Made by a program: the position numbers and the translations under genes. Positions 23,517-37,000 of a DNA stretch of 64,000 nucleotides are shown here, in pieces. This stretch comes from Adineta ricciae (taxonomy: Eukaryota; Rotifera; Eurotatoria; Adinetida; Adinetidae): positions 62,001 through 126,000 of the forward strand of contig CAJNOJ010000039.1 in the NCBI GenBank assembly GCA_905250025.1, written 5' to 3'. The notes beneath the pieces were generated by a model. That model saw nothing but the letters and a program-made list of their open reading frames with translations, did not search any database and had not been told where the DNA came from. Position 1 is the stretch's first letter; each line of letters starts with the position of its first letter.

Positions 23517-26500
23517 TTAGTACGGTACATATGTTGCTGAACCACAATTTTGTTCAAGAAAGAGTTCTAATTGTTCATGAATAAGTGCCGATGGGTTGGA
23601 ATTCCATTCATAGATATTGGATGTGTGATATAATTTGGCAATCTTTTCACGTGCTTTCATTGATGATGATGATTGATGATTGAACGGATCATCATTTACA
23701 AGGATAAGAAAGATCTTTATCGACGAACACGTCGAGAGAATTTTCATGTAATCATGGATGATATGATACGGTTTACGTAAAATGATAATTGTTACACAAG
23801 AATTTTCAATTAGCCAATCTAATTCGCCTAGCATGCGATCGCGATGTATAAAATAGAAGCTAAAGCGCTTGCCATATATATCTTCGAGGATTTCGCCTAT
23901 GTTTCCGTGGACTAATTCGCTATCATTGATTGAGTATAAGACGAGAGCGTCGAGTTTGATTTGCAAACAGGAACGCGTAGGCTGTAGAGTGGACGCAGCT
24001 TGTTTGGATCCGGAAGAATTCGTTCGTTTTAACATGGGAACCATCGATCGAATTGTAGTGGATGTGGAGACCGTTGACGAATGAGAGACAGGTCGATTGG
24101 ATAACAAACGTTGTTGTTGTTGTTGTTGTTGTGTTTGGCGAGGTGGAGGAAGTGGTGGTACAGCCGGTTGCGGGCGAATAACAGATGATAATTCTGTTTG
24201 AGAAACTGTTAAAGGTATAGAAGCATAATCATCTTCTTCATCATTATCCGAATAGGATATAGACACATCGTTTTCTTGTTGTTTATATGCTGTGATTGAA
24301 CTCAAGCCTAAAGAAATATGCGATAATGTTTTCGTTTTTTTCCCGCAAAAGCGAAACCTTACTTTTTTGTCTAGTTGAATGAAGTAGTTTTTGTATTGCT
24401 GTTGTTGATGACGATGACGATATTTGCGGTGGCGTTGTTGATGTAGATGACTGTAATGTTTTCTGGTAATGATTGGATGTTTTCTTCAAATCACCATTCG
24501 ATAGAAGTTTCCTTTCGGCAGGCGACGGATGTTTCGAACGTTTTTTCCGTTGACAAAGACAAAATAGAACACATAGTATAACGACACAAACAATAATTAA
24601 TATAAATATACTAATACCAATTAAAATATAAATACGATACTTCTCATGAAATACTAATTGTAAAATTCGTTTCGAATTTGGAGTATCATCATACAATGAT
24701 TGTTCTTCTTCAGATTGTAAATGCTGGTTATTGATATTCAAGCTTTTTTGACAAGATTCACTGTTCGAATGTTGACAGCAATCATTGGCTGTCAATGGCG
24801 TTTCAATGTTAAAACTCGATGCTAAAATTGACCGATTACAAGCGAAACCTTTGCCGTAGGTTAACGATTTTAAACGTATATTTGACTGGAATTCGCCGTT
24901 GTTATCGTAAAACTTCGGTATCCATGGATTATTATGAAGCAAAAGATAACGAAGATTGAATAAGGTTGAGAATGTTCGCGAATGAATGGTTTGTAACTGA
25001 TTCGAAGATAGATCCAGGTGTTCCATCTTGTTTAAAGTGGAAAATTCTTCATTGGATAACTGTTCAAGACGATTGTTTGATAAAAGTAAATATTGTAGTT
25101 TCGTCAAGTGTGTTAAATTCTTTTCCAAAGACTTGATTTGATTGTGATTCAAATTCAGATGTGTCGTCGACAGCGGAATACTCGATGGAATTTTACTTAA
25201 ATACCGATTTGAGCAATTTACATAGTTCTTCGTTGAATCGAATGAATGTTTACATGTGCATTCCATGGGACATTGATAATAACATTCACAGTTATTCATT
25301 TCGAATGGTGACATCAACGATGAACAGCAAGAGCAAGTCGATGGACAGGATTTTACATAGGAACAAAAACTATTTGAAGCATTCAGATCGAATAATGAGC
25401 GATGAATTGTCGATTCAATCATATCTTGACATGTTATATTAGATAAATGTAAAAGTTTGATACGAGCTTGTTTAACAAGGTTTTGTGAAAGTATTGAAAC
25501 AGTTGGTGGAGCATTTTCGAGAAACAATTGTCGACGACGACGTTTGTGCAGATAATTCGCGGGATTTCGTGTTTGAGAGAAGATATCTGGCGGTATGTAT
25601 TGCGAAGGATAAAGCGCAGGTGAGAATTGTTGTGAAGTTGGTTGAAATGCTGGAGGTACTAAAGAAAAAACCGAATTTTCCACGCTCGATGGATTCTTGA
25701 TACATCCTCTCATAGTAAACATATTTCTCACGCAATATTGATGCCTAATGAAGTTATAATTGCTTTTCTAGTCTTACGAGATCGATAACTATCAATAAAT
25801 GATTGTTTCATTGTTTATATTCTTCCGATTACTTTTCTTGTTTATCGATGTAATATTTTTCTTTGTCATCCTGGATGTAGCTTAACCTTTGTGTTTTCGC
25901 AGTCGTCTCTCTGACAGATCGGAGTGATGTAATTGAAAGTTAAAAGTTAATAGAGAACAGTAATTTATCAGTATATCAATTAACTTCCTCTGAGCATCAC
26001 ACACACACAAGGATGGAGGATAATTAGAGCAAAGACAAATGACAGAGAACAATCGATTTCGCTAGTCGACTGAAGTTAATCATGCAATCTATATGCAAGG
26101 CATGTTGTCATTGATAGGTCACAAAGAAAATTAGAACAGCTGGTCTGATCAAAAAAGAAAATCTTCGACTTTTTCCGAATGAAGAAAAACATTTACTTTT
26201 CATTAGATCAAACAATAATAGATAATTCGACTTACATTGAAACGTTGTTGGTTGAGATGTTGGAATATCGCTTTGTAATAGAGGAGAGATATTCTCATAT
26301 AGAACACAATCGCATTCCAATGGATTATTGTTGATATTCAATTCAATCAATGGGCCACGTCGTTTAATTCCTGTTAATGGTAATTGTAGAGTCTTTAGTT
26401 GATTGGAAGATAAATCAAGTGAAATGATATATTTATCTTGTGTTGACGCTGATGAAAAGATATCGAAGTCGATTTGATTGATATTATTCAGCGACATATC

Positions 26501-27757
26501 CACGTATAATACAGGTAGATGATGATCATAACTAGCTATTGTATGCGCATCATATGGGACGGGAAGACGAGGTAATGAATTCAAATTGTTTGATGAAATA
26601 TTTAAATAACGAAGTTTTTGTAATGGGAGAAATAAATCATCGAATGGTAATGAAGGGTATGAAGCTGTTAAATCAAGTATTTCTAAATACGGTATACGTG
26701 TGAATGTGTCCTGTTGAATATCTAATGGTGAATTATAACTTAAATTCAATGTATTTAATGAATACAACGATTTGAATGATGTGTAATCCAACGTTTTAAT
26801 CAGATTGTTTGATAAGTCTAAATAGCGTAGCGTTGATGGAAATTTCGTTTTTAGTATGCTGATTTGGTTGTTCGAGAGAATCAACGTGACTAAGTCGGGT
26901 ATTTCAATTTGAGAGAATAATCTATTCACTTGCAGATCATCTAATTGTGTATGGCAGAGATCAAGGTAAACTAAATTTGGATATGAACCAAGCAAATCGA
27001 AATGTGTTGTGTGGGTGATGGTCAAATGTATGAGCGAAGAAAGTGAGTTCAATAGAAATTGTTTTAAAGAAAATTTCACATAATAAAACGCTAGAAATGT
27101 CGTTGTACTTGTTAAATTCAGTGAATTAATATTGAATGTCGTATTATAGAAAATTAATGTTTCCGGTTTGGCTTGGAGAATGAACTGGTTCGTTTCGATA
27201 ATTGTATCGAGAAAACGTAAGGAGAGAAGATTTAATTGACATTGATGAAGCGACGTGTTTGATTGTAAACGATAGAATGTTACACGAGATTGATTTAACG
27301 AAGAACAAAATTGTTCGAAATTGACGAGATTTTGCATGAAATCATTATTGAAATGATCAAATTCGTATTCATGTTCATTGAAAGTTTTCTTTGTTAAATG
27401 AGAGAATGATGTTCGAAACTGATGAACATTGTCCGATTCGATTTCGTCGAGTCTAACGCGAAGAATGTCTTCAGTGAGAAGTTTTGTCGCATTATCTGAA
27501 CAAATATTTGTCAGTACCGGCGTCGAGAAGAACGACGAACAAAGATTGGATGACGAAAACATTGGAGGTGATGAGAGACATGTACACATGTCACATTTAT
27601 ATATGCGTTGATTGAGATCTTTATAATGACATGGATATATAGGACGAATCGTTGTTGGCAAAAGTGTTGAACTTATTGGTATAATGGACGAGATGAATAG
27701 AATGGTCATTAAGGTGGTAGAAAGTTGAAAATTAATAACGATATAGTCATTGTTCAT
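23517..27757 (-). CDS. Toll-type receptor (two LRR blocks, transmembrane helix, TIR domain)
   Basis: Exons 27757-26236, 25658-24363 and 24307-23517 give 1202 residues. ATG 27757 lies two bases after TCTGTTTTAG, so the transcript probably starts by 5'-UTR or trans-splicing; it opens with a signal peptide (TTLMTILFISSIIPISS). Exon 1 encodes an N-terminal Cys cluster, about 12 leucine-rich repeats (LRYLDLSNNLIKTLDY is typical) and the start of a C-cap (NNPLECDC). Exon 2 finishes that cap, then adds a Cys-rich N-cap (CPMECTCKHSF), a second short LRR block, another C-cap and the membrane helix (ILIGISIFILIIVCVVILC). This double-block layout is the multiple-cysteine-cluster type of protostome Tolls. 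Exon 3 has a poly-Gln run and the TIR domain (about residues 1058-1202; 23954-23520) with box 1 DALVLYS and box 2 RDRMLGE. Ligand is unknown. Confidence 0.88.
25659..26235 (-). other. 577-base intron inside the Toll C-cap
   Basis: Donor TGTAAGTCG at 26235 and acceptor TTTTTTCTTTAG at 25660-25659. It contains a short (AC)n tract near 26000. The reading frame immediately upstream of 25658 is also open for a few dozen codons, so an alternative acceptor is conceivable. Confidence 0.6.
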
Positions 27758-28032
27758 TCTAAAACAGAGAAAACGACTTGTTATGTCTTCTCGCTTGCAA
27801 AGATTCACATTTGAGTCTATGTTAATCAATGATAGTTTATGTTCTATGCGAGGTTAACCTATACTTTAAGATTAACGATGTTCACATGTCAACATATATC
27901 TAAATAAATGAAACGAAAGTAGTTAATCCGTTTCCGCCCATTCAGGTTCACACTTACAATTGTCTCACACGCTCTATCTCATCTCTTACTATTCCTTTTG
28001 CCTTTTCGCATCTATTTATTTTTTTCATATTN
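27758..28032. other. Toll 5' flank up to a single-base assembly gap
   Basis: It ends at an N (28032). The bases just before the N have no counterpart upstream of the matching point in the second Ig-gene copy (34075), so this is a sequence junction rather than natural flank for the gene that follows. Confidence 0.6.
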
Positions 28033-31000
28033 AGAAGCTTTTCCAGAGGATGCAGGCTCGTACACAGTTTTAATTCGCAATTCGTTGGGTGAAGCACGAT
28101 CATTCACACAATTGACTGTAGAAGAATTTTTCTGTCGAACACCGTAAGTGATGGCCAGACATTCACGAATACACTCATTTTTCGTTTGTAGCGAATCGGA
28201 AATGTCCGATACACCGTGCAAACCTATCTTCGTCCAACCACTTCTCGATGTAACGATCAACGAAGGACAAAAACTGAAACTACATGCCGCTATCAATGCT
28301 CATCCTGAACCAGAAGTAAAAATTCAATCCAGACTCTTATTTTAACCTTAAATCACAACTGCTCTCTCTCTCTCTTTTGTAGATTATTTGGTACTGTAAT
28401 AATGTTCCTTTGAAAAGTACACGCGATGTAACGTTAACATTCGATGGCCAATTATGTACATTAATCAAAGATCGATGTGAAAAAGAAAACGATAGTGGAT
28501 TCTATCGTATCACAGCTGTAAATTCCATGGGTCAAGCTGAATCGACCTGTCAAGTGAATATTCAATCGAAAGATGCACCACAGTTTCGCGAACGTTTGCA
28601 ATCGGTTCGCGCCTCGCCTGTTATTCATCAAGCATTCACGAATCAAACGATGAACGAGGGTGATCGTGTTGTTTTTCAAGTACGAATAACTGGCCAACCA
28701 AAACCGCAGATCATTTGGTATAAAGATAATCAACCAATACGTAACACCCATGATCATAAAGTAAGTTGTACACAAACAATGAGCAAAATCCATGAATGTT
28801 TGCTTCGTGGGATAGATTCGCAATCAAGATGATATCTATACACTTGAGATACCGGAATTGTTTCCTGATGATGCTGGAATTTATATGGTGAAAGCAGTGA
28901 ATATCGAAGGCGAAGCGAAGTGCGAGGGTCTTTTAACAATTTTGTCAGCAATGCATCCGATTTCAGTGAATACGGAACCAGCTTTCGTTCCACCAACTGG
29001 TTTTCCGCCGGAATTTCTTCAGTTATTTACTGATCGACAAGCGTCAATAAATTCATCCATGAAATTCGAAGCTCGATTAATTGGTACACAACCATTAAAT
29101 GTAAACACTTGAGAAACAAATGAGATTTTCATATTGTCTCAGTCTTTTTTCCCCGTCAGGTCTATTGGTTATTCGATGGGGAGCCAATAACAAATCTAGC
29201 AAATAATCAACGTTGTCAACAACATGTGTTAGGTGACACATATTCGTTGACTATAAATGATATTCAATACGAAGATGCTGGACGATTTACATTAAATGCG
29301 GAAAACTCTTGGGGCAAAGCAACATGCACTGCGCAATTATTCATTCCACCAACTTCAATATCTGGTAAGATCAACTCTCATACAAATCTCGATCGATCAG
29401 AGAACTTCCATGTCTGCCCGTGTTTTTCTCTTTGTCTGACAAATATCACTAAGACAGTATTCATTGATTACAAAAGGAGTACACCGTCAGATAATATAAT
29501 TGCTTCAAAATATTCTCATATACAATCGCTTGTGTACTCAATCAATTACTACAATTGCTTGGAAACCACATTGCACTTTATTCGTCAGCATCCAATTGGT
29601 ATCGAACGCATTTATTTCCTTCACAATTATTTTATTGTTCTCCTCGGAACGTCTCTCATCACTATTTGATTTCCTTGAGAAAAGGAATAGAAGAGATAAA
29701 GAAATAGTAATATTGCATATCCATCCCTCTTGTGCTTCTTTCCTCTTCTTCTCATTCCGACTTGATCTTGATGTCGTCAACAAATGTCGTTTGTCCTCCT
29801 ACGAATTTCTCTTCATCTGATAAATATAAGCCAGCGCTTTTCTTACTTTCTCTTCTGTCATTAGTTCCTAACAGAAAGATAGCAACTCATTTCTACATAT
29901 CGAGCTTGATACCATGGTCGGACGTGTTAAGATCTATTCTTGTTGCTATTTCAGCGACTGAGCAAAAAAGACTATAAGCGATCGATAGGATGCAATGAAG
30001 AGAATACCAGAGAAGAAAAGAAAAGAGAGGAAAGAAGAACTTCGACGATATATATCCATCTGTAAGCTATTTGTTGTTCTCCGTAGCATCAACTCGTACA
30101 ACACACCGTCCGAGATAATGATTGATTCGGAAAAAAAAAGAAAACATAACCTACAGAGACAACGAATAAGAAGATCATAGATAGTGAGAGTACAGTTCTC
30201 TTGCGAATGGTAGAAGCCAACGAGAGATTTCTAAGAGATTGTTGTACCGTCAGTTGCTTATATTGTGATATCATTAAGAGAAGTGATGATCTGTTTGTCT
30301 CATTTTCTGTTTGATGTTTATTGTGTAAATTTTCCATCTAAGGTCATCTTCTCTTCTCATCTCGCCATCACTTGTATAAGTGAGAACAGTTACACACCAA
30401 ATCATTAGTTGCGAGGGTGGCATTTGCAGAGGTGCATAAAAAAACCCAAAATAGCTTCGATTACCATCTGCTTTCTTCTGTCGTCGAATCTTTTCCCTAG
30501 TTTCTTCTATTGTAGTCGCTCGTTAGATAAGATTAAACCTGTCTGGTTCTGAATGTGTCTGCATACAGCATGTGCTTGTATCTGATTGTGTGTGTGTGTG
30601 TGTCAGTACGTTTGTGGATTGTTGCTTAATACTCGCTTTCAGCACTATCGATGATGTACTCTCTTGCATATGCGGTCGTTGAGGGAAGAGAGAGAGAGGG
30701 AAGAAAAAGGAAGAATAATCTGAAGAAAATATACATTCGCCCACGAAATCTATCGTCTTCTGTATATCTATAACAAAGAAAAAGTTTGTTTTTTTTACTG
30801 AAACGACATTGAATACTGTCTCAGCGTCGCATTCATACACACATATATACATATCTATCTATCTATATTCTTATATACATCTCTAGACAAGATAAAAAAT
30901 TTTCTAACTGTCTCTGTGTATCTTCGTCTGAAGGTACGGAAAGTAATAGCAACATGTTGTCCGATTTACTTGTCAAAATGTCACCTTCACCACCGTCGAA

Positions 31001-34000
31001 TCGAAAACGACATATGGAAACGAGTCAACAACATCAGCAAGCAACATCAGCGTCGAACACGCGTTCATTCGAGCAAGAATACGAACATCGACGACATTCA
31101 TCGTTTAGTTCATCGAATGGTAACAAACGTTATCGTCCATTACAATCTTCGCTCGAACGTACGCAATCGATTTCGCGTGATCAAGAATGCCGACGACGAC
31201 AGTATCCAAAATCGATCGATGTCTTTATTCCTTATGACGTGCTCGAAAAAGAACGCAGTCAACAAGGAACTAAATCGACTACGATGACACGAAGTTACGA
31301 ATATGAAGTCGAACATAAGCGTCGTGCATCGTCGATCGGCAGTAAGCAACAGCGTAGAAGTGATTTCGATGCTGAGGAAGAGTATTTACGTTGTTTACGT
31401 GATATTACTGATGAATATGAGAAGACTAAACGACAGAAAAAGTCACTCGAAGACCGAAAGAAGAAAACGACTGTTGATACACAAGAAGAGATCGAAACTA
31501 TCGAAGAAGTTTTCCGCCATCGACCATCAAAACCTGAAGCAGTAACAACAACAACGACAACAACTGAGGAAATCATACACCGATCAGGTTATCAAATGCC
31601 ACCGATACCACCGACAACAACAACCACTACAACATCATCATCAATTAATCGTGTAAATCAGTTTGAAAAACAATTTACTGATAATTTTTCTCTTCGTCCA
31701 CATCACGAAGAACAAAAGACAATTTCGTACTCGACACGAAATGACGGCGGACAGCGTTTAACCGCCGCTCAGCGTTCATTTTCAGAGGAACTACTTTTTA
31801 AACGCTTAATACCGACTGCTAAACAGTTATACACGACTACACCATCCGCTACTACAAGCGAAGCTGGCTTTGCCACAAGTGAAGACGATTTAACAACAAT
31901 GGAATATCGTCTCAAGCGTAAAGAACGCCTAAAACCAATACGCATTCATTCATCAACGAGCTCAATTCCTGGCGAAACAAGTATTAAATATGTTCGTACA
32001 GAACGTCAACCTGTTGAACTTCTCGTACCAAAACCTCAAGTGATTACCACGCAAGGCGAGCATTCGACAACAGTTGTAAAGGATGTTCGGCGTTCAGTAG
32101 GAAAAGTGTCGACGAATCTTCGTCAACAACATCAACGTGCAACGATCGAGGGTGAACACGAATTGCGTATCATCAAAGAGCCGATTTCAGCAGGACAAAC
32201 ATTACCATTCGCGTTTACAGTTCCGAAACCAGTAGAAGCCCTACCAGCTGAACATTCGTCAACATTTGTTGTTGAATCAAAGAAAGGCGGACGATTTCAA
32301 ACATTAGATGTGAGCACTGCTCTGACACGCGAACATACGCTGACTGGCGAGCATGAACTTCGTGTTATATCAGAACCTATTTCAACTGGTTTGCATAATA
32401 AAGCAGTCGAATTGTTATTCCCTAAACCACCGTTGCCACCAGCGCCCAGTCAACATTCGTCAACCGTGGTTAAGCACACACGAGCACTACCATCGAGTGT
32501 AGTCATTGACAATATTCAAACAACATTGAAAGGTGAACATGAACTACGTTTGGTTGACAAACCGATACAATCAGGAGCACTTGATAGTGTTGAATTAATT
32601 GTACCAAAAAGTGTCACAGAAACTGCAGAACATACAACAACTATAGTGACAGAAACTCAACCCCAACGGCGTGTTCTGGAAATCACTGGTAGCGGAAGAA
32701 AAATGGAGAGTGAACATGAAACGAAGTTTTTCCGTGATGCTGTTCGTGTTGAAGAACAACTTGAACTTCGTCTACCTAAACCACAAATCGAACGCGCTGA
32801 ACATACGACAACGATAGTTAAGCATAGCCGTGGCAAAGGACCCATTATTGAAGTAGACACCACCACTCGACGAATCGAAGGCGAACATGAAACAAAATTT
32901 GTTGAAGAATCTATTGAGGCGAAAGCCGATTCAATGCACCTGTTAATTGCTAAACCTCAAATACCAGCAGAGCACAGCACAACAATTGTCAAAGAGCAAC
33001 GTGGGAAATCACAAATCTATGCGATTGACAAAACAAAGCCCATACCTGGTAAGAATTCGAGTGGAGACAATGAATCTTGTTGTTAAGATTCTGACGGTTT
33101 TGTTTTCTGTGAATAGGTGAACATGAAACGAAATATTATGAACAACCAGTTGAAGCATTCGGTGAAATGCATGTTCTATTTCCTAAACATCAACCTGTTA
33201 TCGGTCCACTCGAAGGCGAACATATGTCAACCTTGGTTAAACAAGTTCATGGAAAACCAGTTGTCTATGAAGATCGTTATCGCGAAATACCTGGTGAACA
33301 TATTTTAACAGTCATTGATAGTTCGACTACGAGAGTAGATCGTGGCACTGAGAGTGAAGTTGAATTCATCGTTCCGAAAGTAAAATCGAGACGAGGATTC
33401 AGCTCGAGCGACTACGATGAAGTATTTGCTTCATCAGCTGGTGAAGAAGAAAGTATTCGTCGTGAACGTTACCGTTACGATGCAGAAGAAGAAAGTGGCT
33501 GGACCAGTGCTGGTGAACATACAACAACGTATGTTAAACAAGCACGAGCCAAATTTGAACCTGTGGAACTAGTTGTGGACAAACCACGAGTCATGCCAAG
33601 TGTATCAACATTGATTGCTGATATACAAGGACCAGCACAGATTACATCGATAAGACCGACAACCGTTGTCCTTGCAGAGGATAGTTCTGTTAAACTCGAT
33701 ATGGAGCTGAATAGTCAACATCTTCAAGAACAATACGATGAAATGGAGTTAGTTTTAGAGAAACCACTTGTTCGAGACAGCTCAACTAAATTACTAGCCA
33801 GTGTACAACCGGGCCTGGAAATCAAATCATTTCGGCCGACAACCGGTTTGCAGCAACAAACTAAGATAATGGAAGAAAGTAGCTCATCATTGACTATGCA
33901 AATGCAACAAGCAGAAGAAGAAGAAACTCTCGAACTTCATATTCGTAAACCACATATTCAAGAAAGTTCAAGTGTTGTCATTGCTAATATCCAACCTGAA

Positions 34001-34008
34001 TTAGGTAT
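28033..34008 (+). repeat. First copy of a ~6-kb near-identical tandem block
   Basis: 28033-34008 matches 34075-40036 almost base for base, with scattered substitutions (roughly 0-3 per 60 bases where compared), small indels and different microsatellite lengths. The block starts directly after an N (28032) and ends directly before a 16-base N run. Introns and exons are conserved equally. Confidence 0.95.
28033..34008 (+). CDS. Ig/repeat muscle-type protein, first (partial) copy
   Basis: Exons 28033-28143, 28192-28315, 28383-28760, 28816-29100, 29160-29364, 30934-33048 and 33117-34008 correspond one for one to the second copy. Both ends are cut by N's, not by stop codons, and the frame is intact throughout. 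The content is the end of one Ig domain (PEDAGSYTVLIRNS), three full Ig domains with the DxGxY motif (DSGFYRITAVN, DDAGIYMVKAVN, EDAGRFTLNAEN), then the repeat region. The intron at 29365-30933 is about 1.57 kb, far longer than the rest. Protein differences from copy 2 are few and conservative (for example RDITDEYEKTK versus QDITDEYEKNK; FAFTVPKPVEALP versus FEFTVPKPVETLP; one Ser fewer in a Ser run). It is best read as the other allele or homologous copy of the same gene placed in tandem by scaffolding, rather than as a separate gene. Confidence 0.8.
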
Positions 34009-34024
34009 NNNNNNNNNNNNNNNN
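34009..34024. other. Assembly gap (16 N)
   Basis: Sixteen consecutive N separate the two near-identical blocks. Copy 1 stops in mid-exon at GAATTAGGTAT, and copy 2 begins at an intron end (GATTAATCTAG) lying just upstream of where copy 1 begins. Confidence 0.98.
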
Positions 34025-34036
34025 TGATTAATCTAG

Positions 34037-37000
34037 GTTGTAAGAGAAATTGATTACACAGCGCTACTCATCAAAGAAGCTTTTCCAGAGGATGCAGGCT
34101 CGTACACAGTTTTAATTCGCAATTCGTTGGGTGAAGCACGATCATTCACACAATTGACTGTAGAAGAATTTTTCTGTCGAACACCGTAAGTGATGCGCAG
34201 TCATTCACGAATACACACATTTTTCGTTTGTAGCGAATCGGAAATGTCCGATACACCGTGTAAACCTATCTTCGTCCAGCCACTACTCGATGTAACGATC
34301 AATGAAGGACAAAAACTGAAACTACATGCAGCTATCAATGCTCATCCTGAACCAGAAGTACAAAATATAATCCAAACTCTTATTTTACTCTTCAATCATA
34401 ACTACTCTCTCTTTTGTAGATTATTTGGTACTGTAATAATGTTCCTTTGAAAAGCACACGCGATATAACGTTAACATTTGATGGTCAATTATGTACATTA
34501 ATTAAAGATCGATGTGAAAAAGAAAACGATAGTGGATTCTATCGCATCACAGCTGTCAATTCCATGGGACAAGCTGAATCAACCTGTCAAGTGAATATTC
34601 AATCGAAAGATACACCACAGCTTCGCGAACGTTTACAATCAGTTCGCGCCTCGCCTGTTATTCATCAAGCATTTAAGAATCAAACGATAAACGAGGGTGA
34701 TCGTGTTGTTTTTCAAGTGCGAATAACTGGCCAACCAAAGCCGCAGATCATTTGGTATAAAGATAATCAACCAATACGTAACACACATGATCATAAAGTA
34801 AGTTGTACACAAACAATGAGCAAAATTCATGAATGTTTGTTTCGTTGGATAGATTCGCAATCAAGATGATATCTATACACTTGAGATACCGGAATTGTTT
34901 CCTGATGATGCTGGACTCTATATGGTGAAAGCAGTGAATATCGAAGGCGAAGCGAAGTGCGAGGGTCTTTTAACAATTTTGTCAGCAACGCATCCGATTT
35001 CAGTGAATACGGAACCAGCTTTTGTTCAACCAACTGGTTTTCCACCGGAGTTTCTACAGTTATTTATTGATCGACAAGCGTCAATAAATTCATCAATGAA
35101 ATTCGAAGCTCGATTAATTGGTACACAACCATTAAATGTAAACACTTGAGAAACAAATAAGATTTTCATATTGTCTCAGTCTTTTTTTCTCGTCAGGTCT
35201 ACTGGTTATTCGATGGGGAGCCAATAACAAATCTAGCAAATAGTCAACGCTATCAACAACATGTGTTAGGTGACACATATTCGTTGACTATAAATGATAT
35301 TCAATACGAAGATGCTGGACGATTTACATTAAATGCCGAAAACTCTTGGGGCAAAGCAACATGCACTGCGCAATTATTCATTCCGCCAACTTCAATACCT
35401 GGTAAGATCAATTCTCATACAAATCTCGATCGATCAGAGAACAGCCACTTCTGTCCGTGTTTTTCTTTGTCTGACAAATACCACTAAGACAGTATTCACT
35501 GATTACAAAAGGAGTACACCGTCAGATAATATAATTGCTTCAAAATATTCTCATATACAACCGCTTGTACTCAACCAATTACTACAATTGCTTGGAAACC
35601 ACATTGCACTTTATTCGTCAGCATCCAATTGGTATCGAACGCATTTATTTCCTTCACAATTATTTTATTGTTCTCCTCGGAACGTCTCTCATCACTATTT
35701 GATTTCCTTGAGAAAAGGAATATAAGAGATAAAGAAATAGTAATATTGCATATCCATCCCTCTTGTGCTTCTTTCCTCTCTTTCTCATTCCGACTTGATC
35801 TTGATGTCGTCAACAAATGTCGTTTGTCCTCCTACGAATTTCTCTTCATCTGATAAATATAGGCCAGCGTTTTTCTTACTTTCTTTTCTGTCATTAGTTC
35901 CCAACAGAAAGATAGCAACTCATTTCTACATATCGAGCTTGATACCATGGTCGGACGTGTTAAGATCTATTCTTGTTGCTTTTTCAGCAACTGAGCAAAA
36001 AAGACTATAAGCGATCGATAGGATGTAATGAAGAGAATACCAGAGAAGAAAAGAAAGGAGAGGAAAGAAGAACTTCGACGATATATATCCATCTGTAAGC
36101 TATTTGTTGTTCTCCGTAGCATCAACTCGTACAACACACCGTCTGAGATAATGATTGATTCGGGAAAAAAAAGAAAACATAACATACAGAGACAACGAAT
36201 AAGAAGATCATAGATAGTGAGAGTACAGTTCTCTTGCAAATGGTAGAAGCCAACGAGAGATTTCCAAGAGATTGTTGTACCGTCAGTTGCTTATATTTTC
36301 ATATCATTATGAAAAGTGATGATCTGTTTGTCTCATTTTCTGTTTGATGTTTATTGTGTAAATTTTCCATCTAAGGTCATCTTCTCTTCTCTTCTCGCCA
36401 TCACTTCTATAAGTGAGAACAGTTACACACCAAATCATTAGTTGCGAGGGTGGCATTTGCAGAGGTGCATAAAAAAACCCAAAATAGCTTTGATTACCAT
36501 CTGCTTTCTTCTGTCGTCGAATCTTTTCTCTAGTTTCTCCTATTGTAGTCGCTCTTTAGATAAGATTAAACCTGTCTGGTTCTGAATGTGTCTGCATACA
36601 GCATGTGCTTGTATCTGATTGTGTGTGTGTCAGTGCGTTTGTGGATTGTTGCTTAATGCTCGCTTTCAGCACTATCGATGATGTACTCTCTTGCATATGC
36701 GGCCTTTGAGGAGAGAGAGAGAGAGAGCGAAGAAAAAGGAAGAATAATCTGAAGGAAATATATATTCGCCCACGAAATCTATCGTCTACTGTATATCTAT
36801 AACAAAGAAAAAGTTTGTTTTTTTTACTGAAACGACATTGAATACTGTCTCAGCGTCGCATTCATACACACACATATATACATATATACATATCTATATT
36901 CTTATATACATCTCTAGACAACATAATAAATTTTCTAACTGTCTCTGTGTATCTTCGTCTGAAGGTACGGAAAGTAATAGCAACATGTTGTCCGATTTAC

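Noticed and set aside
25472..25735. Alternative frame at the start of the second Toll exon
   Set aside because: It does not continue the leucine-rich-repeat protein. The acceptor at 25658 joins the correct frame.
28461..28823. Minus-strand frames opposite the Ig exons, present in both copies
   Set aside because: They are conserved only because the Ig coding strand is conserved. They have no signal peptide, domain or splice structure.
29500..30337. Small frames in the 1.57-kb intron, present in both copies
   Set aside because: Their presence in both copies reflects overall sequence identity. The frames shift relative to indels and have no domain.
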